NCBI GenBank assembly: GCA_027488335.1
Contig: JAIYBU010000004.1
Span: forward strand, 1-60,522
Direction of reading: 5' to 3'
DNA length: 60,522 nucleotides
DNA from: Cytophagaceae bacterium
GTDB taxonomy: Bacteria > Bacteroidota > Bacteroidia > Cytophagales > Spirosomataceae
The notes below the pieces were generated by a model. The model was not told where the DNA came from. It ran no database searches and was given only the letters and a program-made list of their open reading frames with translations. A program made the translations under genes and the position numbers. Shown here piece by piece: positions 16,966 to 26,680 of this stretch. Numbering within the stretch: position 1 is the first letter of the stretch; every line of letters starts with the position of its first letter.

Positions 16966-17313
16966 ATGAGCCTTAACTATCACCAAAAAACATTCCAATC
17001 AATAGCCAACACCGACAACGGCGAAGTAGGCGAAAAAACGCTTTTTCACTACCAACAGCAAGGCAATATTGTGTGGGCGGAATATAGCGGCGGAGCAATT
17101 GTGAAAGGTTTTTTGGTGGCAAAAGTCATCGAAAATGATGCCTTAGATATGCGTTATGAACACATCAATTCTACAGGTGGAATTATGACAGGGAAGTGTC
17201 TTTCAAGGCCCGAAATTTTATCCGATGGTCGTATCAGATTGCATGAGCAATGGCAGTGGACAAGCGGAGATTTATCTTCGGGCAAATCAATAATTGAAGA
17301 AATTATTCCATAA
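16966..17313 (+). CDS. Small conserved protein (often mislabelled N-acetylglutamate synthase)
   Basis: 115 residues: MSLNYHQKTFQSIANTDNGE, then FHYQQQGNIVWAEYSGGAIVKGFLVA and a C-terminal ILSDGRIRLHEQWQWTSGD. Short proteins like this occur next to metabolic genes in Bacteroidetes and some Firmicutes and are often annotated n-acetylglutamate synthase, but there is no GNAT acetyltransferase fold here. It looks like a small beta-sheet barrel. It lies 104 bp after aguA on the same strand and may be cotranscribed. Function unknown. Confidence 0.7.
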   Translation: MSLNYHQKTFQSIANTDNGEVGEKTLFHYQQQGNIVWAEYSGGAIVKGFLVAKVIENDALDMRYEHINSTGGIMTGKCLSRPEILSDGRIRLHEQWQWTSGDLSSGKSIIEEIIP

Positions 17314-17477
17314 AATTTCGTAAAAAGCAGAAATTTCGTTTAATTTTGATTTTTAACAAACCTCTTGATGCCCCAACGTCATTTTACTGAGGTTTTGCTT
17401 ACTCACAAAAATATTATTCATCACAATAAATTTTAACGTTTACAGTTGTTTATTGAAGATGATTCCTTTATGCTTTT

Positions 17478-19874
17478 ATGAAGAGATACAATAAATATAT
17501 ATATATACTATTAGTTTTTACTCAGTTAGCTTGTCAAGTAGCAAAAAAGCCTCTACCAAAAACTAACCAACAAGCCAATTCAAAGCCTACTGAAGGTGTT
17601 TTTTCGTTGCCGACAACAGCAACTCCAGCAATTAGTAGTCAGCCAGTTATCGAAGCAAAGTTTGAGCCAGTAGCCATTACGGTAGGTACAAGTGAGCTAA
17701 AAACAGCCGATCTGAAAGCAGCTTTTGAAAATCAGATTACAGAAGATACCCTTTCGCCCGAAGCATTTCTTGAACAAGCCATTAACGACCAACGCATCAT
17801 TGCTGATGCCCAGAAAAGAGGTTATGATAAAACCGAGGCTTTCAAGGAAGAAATAGAAGGCTACCGCAGTATGCTGGCCGAGTCGTACCTGACCGATAGC
17901 ACAACAATCAAGCAATTATTGAGAGAAACCTACTCGTGGTTAAAAGAAGAAGTACACGCTGCTCATATTATGTATCAACTGCCAGAATTTGCCGAGCCTT
18001 CTGATACATTGGCTATTTACAATAAACTCATTGATATTCGTAATAAAGCACTGGCGGGCGAAGATTTTTCTGTTCTGGCACAACAGTATTCGCAAGATAA
18101 AAAATCGAATAGTCTTGGTGGCGATTTAGGTTGGTTTAGAGCTATGCGATTCTTGTATCCACTCGAAAAAGCGGCTTACACCACACCCGTCGGACAAATT
18201 TCAATGCCCGTACGTACTAAAGGGGGGCTTCACCTTGTAAAAGTTATCGAACGCCGCCCATACAGTGGAAGCGTTTTGGTACAGCACATTCTAAAATCAG
18301 TTCCTGCCAATGCACCCGAATCTGAAAGCCTCAAAGCAAAAGCAACACTCGACTCGCTCTATAATTTAATCAAGAAAGGAGAAACATTTGAAGATGTTTG
18401 TCGTCGATATTCAGATGATACAAAATACAAAAACTTTGGTGGTTTTTTACCTGCATTTGCCATTGGTAGCCGAGAAGAAGTAGCCTTCGAGCAAGCGGCA
18501 TTTGCCTTACAGGAAGGCGAAATTTCAACACCAGTTCGTACAACTTTGGGTTGGCATTTGATAAAACTTTCAAAGAAAATACCATTAGAATCATTTGAAG
18601 AGGTTTCTGTAAAAATCAAAGATAAGATTGTGACAGATTCGAGAGGTGATGTTGTAAGAGAAAACACTATCAACAAACTTAAAAAGCAGATGAAGTTTGT
18701 TGAAATGGATGAAGTCGTAAAAAAAGCCTTTGCCGCTGCCGATACAAATATCTTGGTAAAAAAATGGAATTATGCCATCAATGATGAATTGGTTGGTAAA
18801 ACAATTTTTAGTATTGGGCAGAAAGCCTATCCTACAAAGACGTTTTTTGACTATGCCGCTGACCACCAAACTTTTGAGCGAATTCCAGCAGGTTATACAC
18901 CAACGATGGTTATGCGTAGTTTTTATAAGAAATTTGTAGAAAATACCGTAAAATCTTACGCCGAAGCTAACCTCGAAGAACTAAATCCAGAGTTCAAGGT
19001 GTTGATGAAGGAGTATAGCACCAGTTTGTTGAAAATGGAACTGCTTAATGATTTGGTCTATGAAAAATCAACTTCGGATACAACGGGGCAGCGTCTTTTC
19101 TACGAAAAAAATAAAGAAAGATACCAAATGCCAGAGCGTGTTTTGGCAACGGTTATAGCCTCGAAAGAGGCAAAGACAGTTTATCAAGTAAAAGAAATTT
19201 TGGAGAAAGGGAAACCTTATAATTTGAAGCGTTTATACCGCACGCCTTTATATTATCTGAAAAACCTAAGCGAACTTACGCCCGAACATAAAAGAATCTT
19301 GGTGAATATTCTTGATATTATGCGTAAGAATAAAGGCTATGTTGTGGAAATAGGTGGGCATACCGACCAACACGAAGATGATAATATTTCAGCCGAGCGT
19401 TTGGAAAAAGCCAAAGCGTATTTGGTAGCCAATGGCCTTTCGATTGAGCGAATCATAGAAAACGATTATACAAAAACTAAGCAAGCCGATAAATTTGATT
19501 GGGCAAAAAACCAGCGAGTAACATTTGCATTTTATAGTGTATCTAAGAAAGATGTCGAAAAAGTTTTCAATACTAAAGACCCAAATAGTGTACTGATAGA
19601 GGATGGCTATTTTAAAAAAGGTGATAATAAATTTGTCGATATGGCAAAGTGGGAGATTGGTAAACAATCAGTGGCGAAAGAAGGACAATTTGCCGATGTA
19701 ATAATTGAGCAAGTAGAGCCAGCAAGATACAAAACACTCAGAGAATGCCGAGGACAAGTAATATCGGAATACCAAAAGTATCTTGAAAATCAGTTTAAAG
19801 CTGATTTAAAAAATAAATATCCTGTTCAATTGAATAATGAAGAAATTCAGAAAGCGATTGGTATAAAAAAATAA
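17478..19874 (+). CDS. Lipoprotein peptidylprolyl isomerase with two parvulin domains and an OmpA-like domain
   Basis: 798 residues. The lipoprotein signal ends at Cys19 (LLVFTQLAC). A SurA-like helical N-domain (about 60-150) is followed by two PpiC/parvulin domains, near 155-260 (HAAHIMYQLPEF, LGGDLGWFRAMRF) and 265-375 (VQHILKSVP, FGGFLPAF). After a helical linker, residues about 590-690 (ELTPEHKRILVNILDIMRKN, EIGGHTDQHEDDNISAERLE, NQRVTF) look like an OmpA-C-type peptidoglycan-binding domain; a SurA-like C-segment follows. Parvulin chaperones fold outer-membrane proteins. The OmpA-like insert would tether it to peptidoglycan and is unusual. First of a chaperone-chaperone-MoxR group. Confidence 0.88.
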   Translation: MKRYNKYIYILLVFTQLACQVAKKPLPKTNQQANSKPTEGVFSLPTTATPAISSQPVIEAKFEPVAITVGTSELKTADLKAAFENQITEDTLSPEAFLEQAINDQRIIADAQKRGYDKTEAFKEEIEGYRSMLAESYLTDSTTIKQLLRETYSWLKEEVHAAHIMYQLPEFAEPSDTLAIYNKLIDIRNKALAGEDFSVLAQQYSQDKKSNSLGGDLGWFRAMRFLYPLEKAAYTTPVGQISMPVRTKGGLHLVKVIERRPYSGSVLVQHILKSVPANAPESESLKAKATLDSLYNLIKKGETFEDVCRRYSDDTKYKNFGGFLPAFAIGSREEVAFEQAAFALQEGEISTPVRTTLGWHLIKLSKKIPLESFEEVSVKIKDKIVTDSRGDVVRENTINKLKKQMKFVEMDEVVKKAFAAADTNILVKKWNYAINDELVGKTIFSIGQKAYPTKTFFDYAADHQTFERIPAGYTPTMVMRSFYKKFVENTVKSYAEANLEELNPEFKVLMKEYSTSLLKMELLNDLVYEKSTSDTTGQRLFYEKNKERYQMPERVLATVIASKEAKTVYQVKEILEKGKPYNLKRLYRTPLYYLKNLSELTPEHKRILVNILDIMRKNKGYVVEIGGHTDQHEDDNISAERLEKAKAYLVANGLSIERIIENDYTKTKQADKFDWAKNQRVTFAFYSVSKKDVEKVFNTKDPNSVLIEDGYFKKGDNKFVDMAKWEIGKQSVAKEGQFADVIIEQVEPARYKTLRECRGQVISEYQKYLENQFKADLKNKYPVQLNNEEIQKAIGIKK

Positions 19875-19954
19875 TAAAGCACTCGTAGAGACATATGAAA
19901 ATACGTCTTTATTGGGTTTAGACGTTGACTATTAAAGTATCCAAAATAAATAAA

Positions 19955-21301
19955 ATGTTAAAGAAATTATTCCTATTGATTTGCCTTCCAATGTTGGCAT
20001 TGGCACAACAAGCCCCCATCAACATTGACCGCATTGTGGCAAAAGTTGATAATTACATTATTCTTCGCTCCGAAGTAGAGCAGTTGTACCTCAAAGGCGT
20101 GCAGCAGCAACAACCTGTAAGCAAATGTCAAGCTTTAGAAAGCATGGTTGTCAACAAACTATTGGTAGCCAAAGCCGAAATTGACTCAGTTTATGTAGAA
20201 GACAAGCAAGTTGACGACCAACTTACAGCTCGTATGCAACAAATGGTTCAAATATATGGCAATGAGAAAAATATCATTGAACAATTCGGTAAATCTCTCG
20301 AAACACTCAAAAGTGAAGTTCGTTCGCAAGTAAAAGAGCAGCTTATTGCCCAGAAAATGCAAGGGAAAATAACTGAAAACTTAAAAATAACGCCCAACGA
20401 AGTAAAGAAATTCTTCAATCGTATTCCGAAAGATAGTATTCCCGAAATTCCGACCGAAGTTGAGTTGGCTCATATTGTTCGTTTGGCTAAAGTAACAAAA
20501 GCACAGAAGCAAGAGTTGTCAGAAAGATTACTTGATTACAAGCGTCGAGTTTTAGCAGGTGAAAAGTTTGAAGATTTAGCTAAAGAATATTCAGAAGACC
20601 CAGGGTCTCGTCAGTTTGGTGGTGATTTAGGTTGGTCGAAACGTGGTGCAATGGTTCCACAATTTGAAGCGGCTGCCATGAGATTAAAGCCCAACGAAAT
20701 CTCAGATGTAGTAGAATCTGATTTTGGTTTACACCTTATTCAAACCCTTGAACTTCGTGGACAAGAATTTCACGCACGCCATATCTTATTACGTCCAGAC
20801 TATAATCGCTTGGATGTAACCGATGCAACGCATTTTTTGGATAGTATTCGTACCGAAATCGTAAAAGATAGTATTAAATTTGAGAAAGCAGCGAAAGAGT
20901 TTTCTGACGATAAACAAACTCAAGATGGTGGTGGAGTTTTGATGGACCCACAGACGGGTTCAAGCAAAATGCCATTGGATGAATCGATGGAACCAACACT
21001 CTATTTTATGATTGATAGTATGAAAGTTGGCACGATTACTGCACCCATGCCATATAGAAGTGAAGATGGAAAAACAGGTGTGAGAATTATTTATTACAAA
21101 GCAAAACATGCTCCTCACAAGGCAAGTTTAAATGATGATTTTGAGAAACTCAAAGATTTTGCCATGATGGAAAAACGAAATGTGGAGATAGAAAAATGGT
21201 TTAAAAAAGCAACCGCCGATGTGTATATCAAGATTGACCCAGAGTTTGAAGCATGTAATATTTTCGGTAAAGACCGTGTAAGTGGTGGCGTGGAGTACTA
21301 A
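19955..21301 (+). CDS. surA: SurA-like periplasmic peptidylprolyl isomerase
   Basis: 448 residues from ATG at 19955 (MLKKLFLLICLPMLALAQQ, a signal peptide); the frame opens earlier with TTG at 19925 but without a sensible N-terminus. The SurA N-domain begins INIDRIVAKVDNYIILRSEVE. It is followed by two parvulin domains, near 175-270 (VELAHIVRLAKV, RQFGGDLGWSKRG) and 275-385 (FHARHILLRPDYN, DGGGVLMDP). It assists outer-membrane protein folding. It lies 80 bp after the lipoprotein isomerase, with MoxR following, a group often seen in Cytophagales. Confidence 0.88.
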   Translation: MLKKLFLLICLPMLALAQQAPINIDRIVAKVDNYIILRSEVEQLYLKGVQQQQPVSKCQALESMVVNKLLVAKAEIDSVYVEDKQVDDQLTARMQQMVQIYGNEKNIIEQFGKSLETLKSEVRSQVKEQLIAQKMQGKITENLKITPNEVKKFFNRIPKDSIPEIPTEVELAHIVRLAKVTKAQKQELSERLLDYKRRVLAGEKFEDLAKEYSEDPGSRQFGGDLGWSKRGAMVPQFEAAAMRLKPNEISDVVESDFGLHLIQTLELRGQEFHARHILLRPDYNRLDVTDATHFLDSIRTEIVKDSIKFEKAAKEFSDDKQTQDGGGVLMDPQTGSSKMPLDESMEPTLYFMIDSMKVGTITAPMPYRSEDGKTGVRIIYYKAKHAPHKASLNDDFEKLKDFAMMEKRNVEIEKWFKKATADVYIKIDPEFEACNIFGKDRVSGGVEY

Positions 21302-21411
21302 AATATTATTTACAAGTGACGAATTATGATTGACAAATGTTGACTTTCAGAATCGTTTTTTGTTTTAAGCTCAACTATTAAATTTAGTCATAGAGTTATT
21401 ATAATCCATAA

Positions 21412-22383
21412 ATGAGCAAAGTTAGATTTACTTCAGACGTAGAAGCAGCAGATGCCCTAAAAGTGGCGTTTAATCAATTACAAAAAGAAATCGGACAAGT
21501 GATTGTCGGACAAGACGAGACCGTTCGTTTACTCCTCACGGCTATTTTTTGTCAAGGTCACTGTTTGTTGGTTGGTGTACCAGGTTTGGCAAAAACCTTG
21601 TTGATTCAAACAATGGCTTCTGCACTTGATTTAGATTTCAATCGTATTCAGTTTACGCCCGACTTAATGCCATCGGATATTTTGGGTTCAGAAACGCTTG
21701 ATAATGAGCGTAATTTCCGCTTTATCAAAGGACCTGTATTTGCCAATATCGTTTTGGCCGATGAGATTAACCGTACGCCGCCAAAAACACAATCTGCTTT
21801 GCTCGAAGCCATGCAAGAGTTTGCCGTAACCGTTGGTGGCACGAAACACAGTATTGGCCGTCCGTTCTTTGTATTGGCTACACAAAACCCAATCGAACAA
21901 GAAGGAACGTATCCACTCCCCGAAGCACAGCTCGACCGTTTTATGTTTATGGTAACGCTCGATTATCCTTCTTACAAGCAAGAACTCGACATCGTTAAAA
22001 ACACAACTTCTGACCGCAAGACAACAGTCAATAAAGTACTTACGGACGAAGAAATCCTATATTTCCAGCACTTAGTACGCCGAGTACCCGTACCTGATAA
22101 TGTAATAGAATATGCAGTAAGTTTGGTACACAAAACTCGTCCGAATTCAGAGATGGCATCGGCCGAGACCAATAAATATTTAGAGTGGGGGGCAGGTCCA
22201 AGAGCTTCACAAAACTTGATTTTAGGTGCTAAGTGCAATGCCCTCATCAATGGCAAATACTCGCCTGATATTGAAGATGTGAAAGCTGTAGCGGTATCGG
22301 TACTTCGCCACCGTTTAGTTCGTAACTTCAAGGCTGAGGCGGAGAATATCTCAGTAGAAGAAATTATCAAGAAAATGTTATAA
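21412..22383 (+). CDS. MoxR family AAA+ ATPase
   Basis: 323 residues. Walker A GVPGLAKT (near 55-62), Walker B IVLADEINRTPPKTQ (near 115-130), sensor 1 VLATQNPIEQEGTYPLPEAQLDRF, and a C-terminal lid with GAGPRASQNLILGAK. This is the MoxR (AAA_3) family of ATP-driven chaperones, usually partnered with DUF58 and VWA proteins in the batA-D type system. Those partners are not in the window, and the ATPase instead follows two parvulin chaperones. A bidirectional terminator follows. Confidence 0.93.
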   Translation: MSKVRFTSDVEAADALKVAFNQLQKEIGQVIVGQDETVRLLLTAIFCQGHCLLVGVPGLAKTLLIQTMASALDLDFNRIQFTPDLMPSDILGSETLDNERNFRFIKGPVFANIVLADEINRTPPKTQSALLEAMQEFAVTVGGTKHSIGRPFFVLATQNPIEQEGTYPLPEAQLDRFMFMVTLDYPSYKQELDIVKNTTSDRKTTVNKVLTDEEILYFQHLVRRVPVPDNVIEYAVSLVHKTRPNSEMASAETNKYLEWGAGPRASQNLILGAKCNALINGKYSPDIEDVKAVAVSVLRHRLVRNFKAEAENISVEEIIKKML

Positions 22384-22404
22384 GTTTATATAAGGTTTAA
22401 CGCA

Positions 22405-22441
22405 CAAAAAAGCTCAATGATGCAAATCGTTGAGCTTTTTT
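22405..22441. terminator. Bidirectional terminator between moxR and ppx genes
   Basis: AAAAAAGCTCAA (22406-22417) and TTGAGCTTTTTT (22430-22441) form a 12-bp stem with A/T runs on both sides, placed between convergent genes. Confidence 0.85.
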
Positions 22442-22461
22442 GGGTCAGAAATCGATTGGTG

Positions 22462-23343
22462 CTACTCTTCATTCATCAAAGTTTCATAAACCAGCATCAG
22501 AATACCATCTTTCAGACCCAAATCTGGTACCATGATTTCGGTAGCACCTGCCCATTTCATTACAGAAATGTAAATATCTGATGCTGGGACAATCACATCA
22601 GCACGGTCGGCGTTGAGCTGGAGTTTATTCATGCGTTCTTCTAAACTAAACTTTTCGATGTAGTTACGCATTTTTTCGAGGTCTTTTAGGTTGGCTTTGT
22701 TATCTTTTTTTCCTTCAATCATATTGAAAAGCTTCGAAATATTTCCACCTGTACCGACCGCAATCACAATTTCATGGCTTGGAATATTGGTATTTACCCA
22801 AGTTTGCATTTTTTTCCAGACATCAGGTGCTTCCTTGTGTTCGAGTAAGCGTACTGACCCAATTTTAAATGATTTTGCTGCAATTTTTTGCTGACCTTTA
22901 TAAATATTGAGCTCGGTGCTGCCACCGCCCACATCAATGTGAAGGTAGGTGCGGTCGTCATCAAGCACTGTTACTATTACGTTATTGATTAACTCCGCTT
23001 CTTGCTCGCCCTCAATCAGATGAATTTCCATGCCCAATTCATTATGGATTCTTTCCACAATACTTGCACCGTTTTCGGCTTCACGCATGGCACTGGTGGC
23101 ACAAATCATGTAAGCATCTACTTCGTGAAGTTCCATCAAAAGCTGATACGCTTGCAATAATTTTTTTATACGAGCCTCGCTTGCGTGCGAAATACTTCCA
23201 CCATTAAATACATCCATTCCCAAACGAAGAGCAAAACGCACGTATTCAATCTTTTTGAAACTAATTTTATTTTTGTTGGTCAATACCGACGAAATCTGCA
23301 TTCGGGCAGCATTTGAACCAATATCTATGGCGGCAATTTTCAT
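22462..23343 (-). CDS. Ppx/GppA family exopolyphosphatase
   Basis: 293 residues, the short single-domain form. The N-terminal phosphate-binding motif AAIDIGSNAARMQIS and the second motif HIDVGGGSTELNIYKG are diagnostic of the ASKHA-fold Ppx/GppA family. CATSAMREAENG is a further motif. It removes terminal phosphate from polyphosphate and/or pppGpp; which substrate cannot be told from sequence. Transcription comes from a TACTTTTG box at 23397-23404. A 25-bp GC-rich palindromic repeat lies directly in front of the start codon. Confidence 0.9.
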   Translation of the reverse strand: MKIAAIDIGSNAARMQISSVLTNKNKISFKKIEYVRFALRLGMDVFNGGSISHASEARIKKLLQAYQLLMELHEVDAYMICATSAMREAENGASIVERIHNELGMEIHLIEGEQEAELINNVIVTVLDDDRTYLHIDVGGGSTELNIYKGQQKIAAKSFKIGSVRLLEHKEAPDVWKKMQTWVNTNIPSHEIVIAVGTGGNISKLFNMIEGKKDNKANLKDLEKMRNYIEKFSLEERMNKLQLNADRADVIVPASDIYISVMKWAGATEIMVPDLGLKDGILMLVYETLMNEE

Positions 23344-23345
23344 AA

Positions 23346-23370
23346 AACACCCCTAACCCCTAAAGGGGAA
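23346..23370 (+). repeat. 25-bp palindromic repeat, copy A
   Basis: AACACCCCTAACCCCTAAAGGGGAA, containing the hairpin CCCC-TAAA-GGGG. An identical inverted copy lies at 49787-49811 and a variant at 49668-49691. This copy sits in the ppx leader, two bases before the ATG. Confidence 0.8.
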
Positions 23371-23396
23371 TTATTATTAAAGTTTTTTTAAGTTTG

Positions 23397-23404
23397 CAAA
23401 AGTA
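23397..23404 (-). promoter_or_regulatory. -7 box of the ppx gene
   Basis: CAAAAGTA on the plus strand is TACTTTTG on the coding strand, a match to TAnnTTTG, about 54 bp before the start. The repeat copy A therefore lies within the transcribed leader. Confidence 0.45.
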
Positions 23405-23504
23405 GTGATTTCGTTTTAAAATAATCTGATAAATAAAAAAGGTACTGTAATTTCTCACAATACCTTTCTGAAATATTATTTTATTACAACTCTGACTTGA
23501 AATC

Positions 23505-25124
23505 TTACCAGAAATAAGTATAAAGTGAAATAATTGTGATGAGTACGATGGCAGCTCCAACAGCGAAGCCAGTAGTAGTCTTAAACATTGTAGCATCAAT
23601 TTCGAGCCCTTTTTTCTCATCAGCTAAGACCAAACTTAAAATAAACATTACTACAACACAAATCACAAATACCCAACCCATGCGGTCAAGAAATGGCATT
23701 GCACTCCAGTCAGTTCCTGGAAGCCAGTTATTGTGCATCGACAAAGCAATCAAGAATCCACCCACAATCGCAAAGAACGCCCCTGCTGAATTAGTTTTTT
23801 TCCAGAAAAAGCCCATAATAAAAGCCGCAAAAATACCAGGTGAAAGTAAACCTGTCATTTCTTGAATAAATTGGAAACCGCCTTTTTTCTCAATTCCCAT
23901 GAAAGGCGAAATCACAATTGCTAAAATCATAGAAATCACAATAACAACTCTACCAACCACAACCAACTGCTTCTCGCTCATATTTTTCGCAAAATATGGA
24001 CGAAAAACATCCAGCGTGAAAATCGTAGAAATACTATTGGCTTTACCTGCCAATGAGGCTACAACTGCCGCAGTAAGTGCCGCAAACGAAAGTCCTTTTA
24101 AGCCCATCGGCAAAAGATTTAGCAAAACTGGATAAGCTCTATCTTGATTAAAAGTACCATCTACGCCTAACATTTCTTGTTGAAACATTCCTTTTTGGTA
24201 CAACGCATAAGCCGCAATACCTGGTAATGTCACTATTATAGGCATCAATAATTTCAAGAATGCTGCAAATAACAAACCATTACGGGCGGTATTGAGGTCA
24301 GCACCTAAAGCACGTTGTGTAATATATTGATTACAACCCCAATAGTTAAGGTTTACAATCCACATTCCACCAAAAAGAACTGTCAAACCTGGGAGCGACA
24401 TATAGTGGGGGTTCCCTTTCGGATAAATCATGTGGAAGTGGTCGTCGTGGTTTTGAGTCATTAGTTTAAAGCCGTTTGCCAAACCTTCCATTCCGTATTT
24501 GTCAGAAACCAACGTCACGGCCAAATAGGTAGCAGCTAAGCCACCAATCACTAAGAAAAATACCTGAATAACATCGGTAAAACCGATTACTTTCATACCA
24601 CCGATAGTGATAATAATAGCAAAAATAGCCAAGAAAACCATACAAGTATAGAAATCTAAGCCCGAAATGCCCGAAACAGCCAAAGCTCCTAAGTAAAGAA
24701 TCGAAGTAAGGTTTACCATGATATAAAGCAATAGCCAGAAGATTGCCATAATTAAACTCACAGTTTTGTTGTAGCGTTGGCTCAAAAACTGTGGCATGGT
24801 CGAAATATTATTTTTCAAATAGATTGGCATAAAGAAAACCGCAACGATAACCAAAGTAGCGGCTGCCATCCACTCATAAGTCGAAATACCCAAGCCCATT
24901 GAAAAACCATTGCCCGACATACCAATCATCTGCTCGGCCGAGATATTTGAAGCGATTAATGATGCTCCAATAGCCCACCAAGTAAGCGAGCCTTCAGCTA
25001 AGAAGAAGTCTTTGGTTGAAGTTTCTGCCGATTTCTTTTTGTTATAAATCCAGTAGCCGTAGCCTGCCACGACGATAAAATAAAATAGAAAAACTAAGTA
25101 GTCCAGTGTTTGTAGTTTTTGCAT
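23505..25124 (-). CDS. SSS family sodium:solute symporter
   Basis: 539 residues with about 14 hydrophobic segments. Family motifs include SLTWWAIGASLIASNISAEQ near residue 45-65, GGMWIVNLNYWGCNQYITQRAL (broken here at ALGADLNTARNG), and AALTAAVVASLAGKANSIST. This is the SGLT-like branch of sodium-coupled transporters for sugars and similar compounds. The substrate cannot be told. It is monocistronic with its own promoter; the ATG at 25124 fits (MQKLQTLDYLVFLFYF). Confidence 0.9.
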   Translation of the reverse strand: MQKLQTLDYLVFLFYFIVVAGYGYWIYNKKKSAETSTKDFFLAEGSLTWWAIGASLIASNISAEQMIGMSGNGFSMGLGISTYEWMAAATLVIVAVFFMPIYLKNNISTMPQFLSQRYNKTVSLIMAIFWLLLYIMVNLTSILYLGALAVSGISGLDFYTCMVFLAIFAIIITIGGMKVIGFTDVIQVFFLVIGGLAATYLAVTLVSDKYGMEGLANGFKLMTQNHDDHFHMIYPKGNPHYMSLPGLTVLFGGMWIVNLNYWGCNQYITQRALGADLNTARNGLLFAAFLKLLMPIIVTLPGIAAYALYQKGMFQQEMLGVDGTFNQDRAYPVLLNLLPMGLKGLSFAALTAAVVASLAGKANSISTIFTLDVFRPYFAKNMSEKQLVVVGRVVIVISMILAIVISPFMGIEKKGGFQFIQEMTGLLSPGIFAAFIMGFFWKKTNSAGAFFAIVGGFLIALSMHNNWLPGTDWSAMPFLDRMGWVFVICVVVMFILSLVLADEKKGLEIDATMFKTTTGFAVGAAIVLITIISLYTYFW

Positions 25125-25150
25125 ATTGCTTAGGGTTAATTAATAAGTGT

Positions 25151-25183
25151 CAAAAATACATTTGAAGTTTTGCTTAAACAAAA
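25151..25183 (-). promoter_or_regulatory. Promoter of the SSS symporter gene
   Basis: On the coding strand, a TTTTG -33 element (25179-25183) and the -7 box TATTTTTG (25151-25158) are separated by 20 bp, a good match to the Bacteroidetes pattern. It lies 27 bp before the start codon. Confidence 0.5.
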
Positions 25184-25341
25184 TAAGATATAAAATTTGC
25201 TTTTTCAAAGAAAAATCATGGTTTTTAGGAGAAATGTATATCGATAAATAACTATCCGCTCAATAAGAATTTGAACAAACAATACTTATTTTTTTGTAAT
25301 GAATCAAGATTTACCTATTTTTACGAAAAAACTGCCCCGTT

Positions 25342-26598
25342 TTGAATAGAAATACAATCAGGCTTCTGGTTTTACTCGGTACGCTTTCGATTTCGGGAAT
25401 TATTGCTGTGCAGGCTTACTGGGTAAAACGTGCTTTCGACTTAAAAGAACAACAATTTCGGCAAACCGTCATGATTTCGCTGCGAAACGTAGCGAACCGC
25501 ATTTCTACGCTTTATAAACTCTCGAAATTTGATAATCCTGTCACGCAATTATCTTCCGATTATTATGTTTCAAACCTCAGAGTTCCGCTCGATGCCGATG
25601 TGCTGGAGCATTATCTGAAAGAAGAATTTAAGAAACAAAACCTAAATACGCCCTTTGAGTTTGGTATTTATGACTGCGAAAGCGAAAAGATTGTTTATGG
25701 CTCGTATATAGATGCCAATTTCGAGACAAGTAGCATTTCTTCAAAACCATTGCCCAAAACCGATAAATATATTAATTATTTTGGGGTGAGGTTTCCGAGC
25801 AAAACCAGTTATTTGGCCAGTAGGCTTGATATTTGGTTGATTTCTTCGCTTATTACGCTGATAGTAACCGTTTTTTTTGGTTATGCGATGTTTGTAATTT
25901 TACGTCAGAAACGCCTCAGTGAAGTACAACGAGACTTCGTAAATAATATGACGCACGAGTTTCAAACGCCAATTTCAACGATACGTATTGCAACTGATGT
26001 TTTGAGCCAACCTAAAATAATGGAGCAGCCTGAACGTTTGAAAAAATACGTACAGATAATTCGTCAAGAAAATAACCGACTCAAAACACAGGTAGAAACT
26101 GTACTGAATACGGCTCGTTTGGAAAGAGGAAAAATGCAGTTGGAAATTCAACTGCAAGAATTGCATAGTTTGATAAATGAAGTAACCGAAAGTGTACAGG
26201 CTGAATTGGAAGATTGCTTGAAAGTAGAGCTAAATGCCACAAAGTCAAGTATTTATGCTGACCGGACTCAATTGGTTAGTCTGATAAGAAACTTGCTCGA
26301 AAATGCTATAAAATACTCGCCCAAACCTCCATGTATTACGATTCAAACCGAAAATGTGGGTGATACGCTGGTGTTTTCGGTGGCAGATAAAGGTATTGGT
26401 ATTCCGAAAGAAAGTATTGCCAAAATATTTAATAAGTTTTATCGAGTTCCAACTGGCAATTTGCATGATGTGAAAGGTTTTGGTTTGGGTTTGAGTTATG
26501 TGAGCCAAATCATAAAAGCCCACAAATGGCAAATAAATGTAGAGAGCGAAGTAGGGGAAGGGACGATTTTTAGAGTAACAATGAAGCAAGAAAGTTAG
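25342..26598 (+). CDS. Two-component sensor histidine kinase
   Basis: 418 residues. The start is TTG at 25342 (MNRNTIRLLVLLGTLSISG); no in-frame ATG lies upstream before a stop. Two membrane helices (residues about 8-28 and 170-192) flank a periplasmic sensor segment of about 140 residues. The phosphoacceptor box is NNMTHEFQTPISTI, with Phe-Gln in place of the usual Leu-Lys. The ATPase domain has NLLENAIKYSP (N box), ADKGIGIPKES (G1) and GFGLGLSYV (G2). The cognate response regulator follows 82 bp later. The signal is unknown. Confidence 0.93.
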   Translation: MNRNTIRLLVLLGTLSISGIIAVQAYWVKRAFDLKEQQFRQTVMISLRNVANRISTLYKLSKFDNPVTQLSSDYYVSNLRVPLDADVLEHYLKEEFKKQNLNTPFEFGIYDCESEKIVYGSYIDANFETSSISSKPLPKTDKYINYFGVRFPSKTSYLASRLDIWLISSLITLIVTVFFGYAMFVILRQKRLSEVQRDFVNNMTHEFQTPISTIRIATDVLSQPKIMEQPERLKKYVQIIRQENNRLKTQVETVLNTARLERGKMQLEIQLQELHSLINEVTESVQAELEDCLKVELNATKSSIYADRTQLVSLIRNLLENAIKYSPKPPCITIQTENVGDTLVFSVADKGIGIPKESIAKIFNKFYRVPTGNLHDVKGFGLGLSYVSQIIKAHKWQINVESEVGEGTIFRVTMKQES

Positions 26599-26680
26599 TG
26601 ATTGGTTACTGGAATTATCAGTAAATACGAATCACCAATATCAGATACCCAATACACCTATCTATTCAATAAAACTGACA

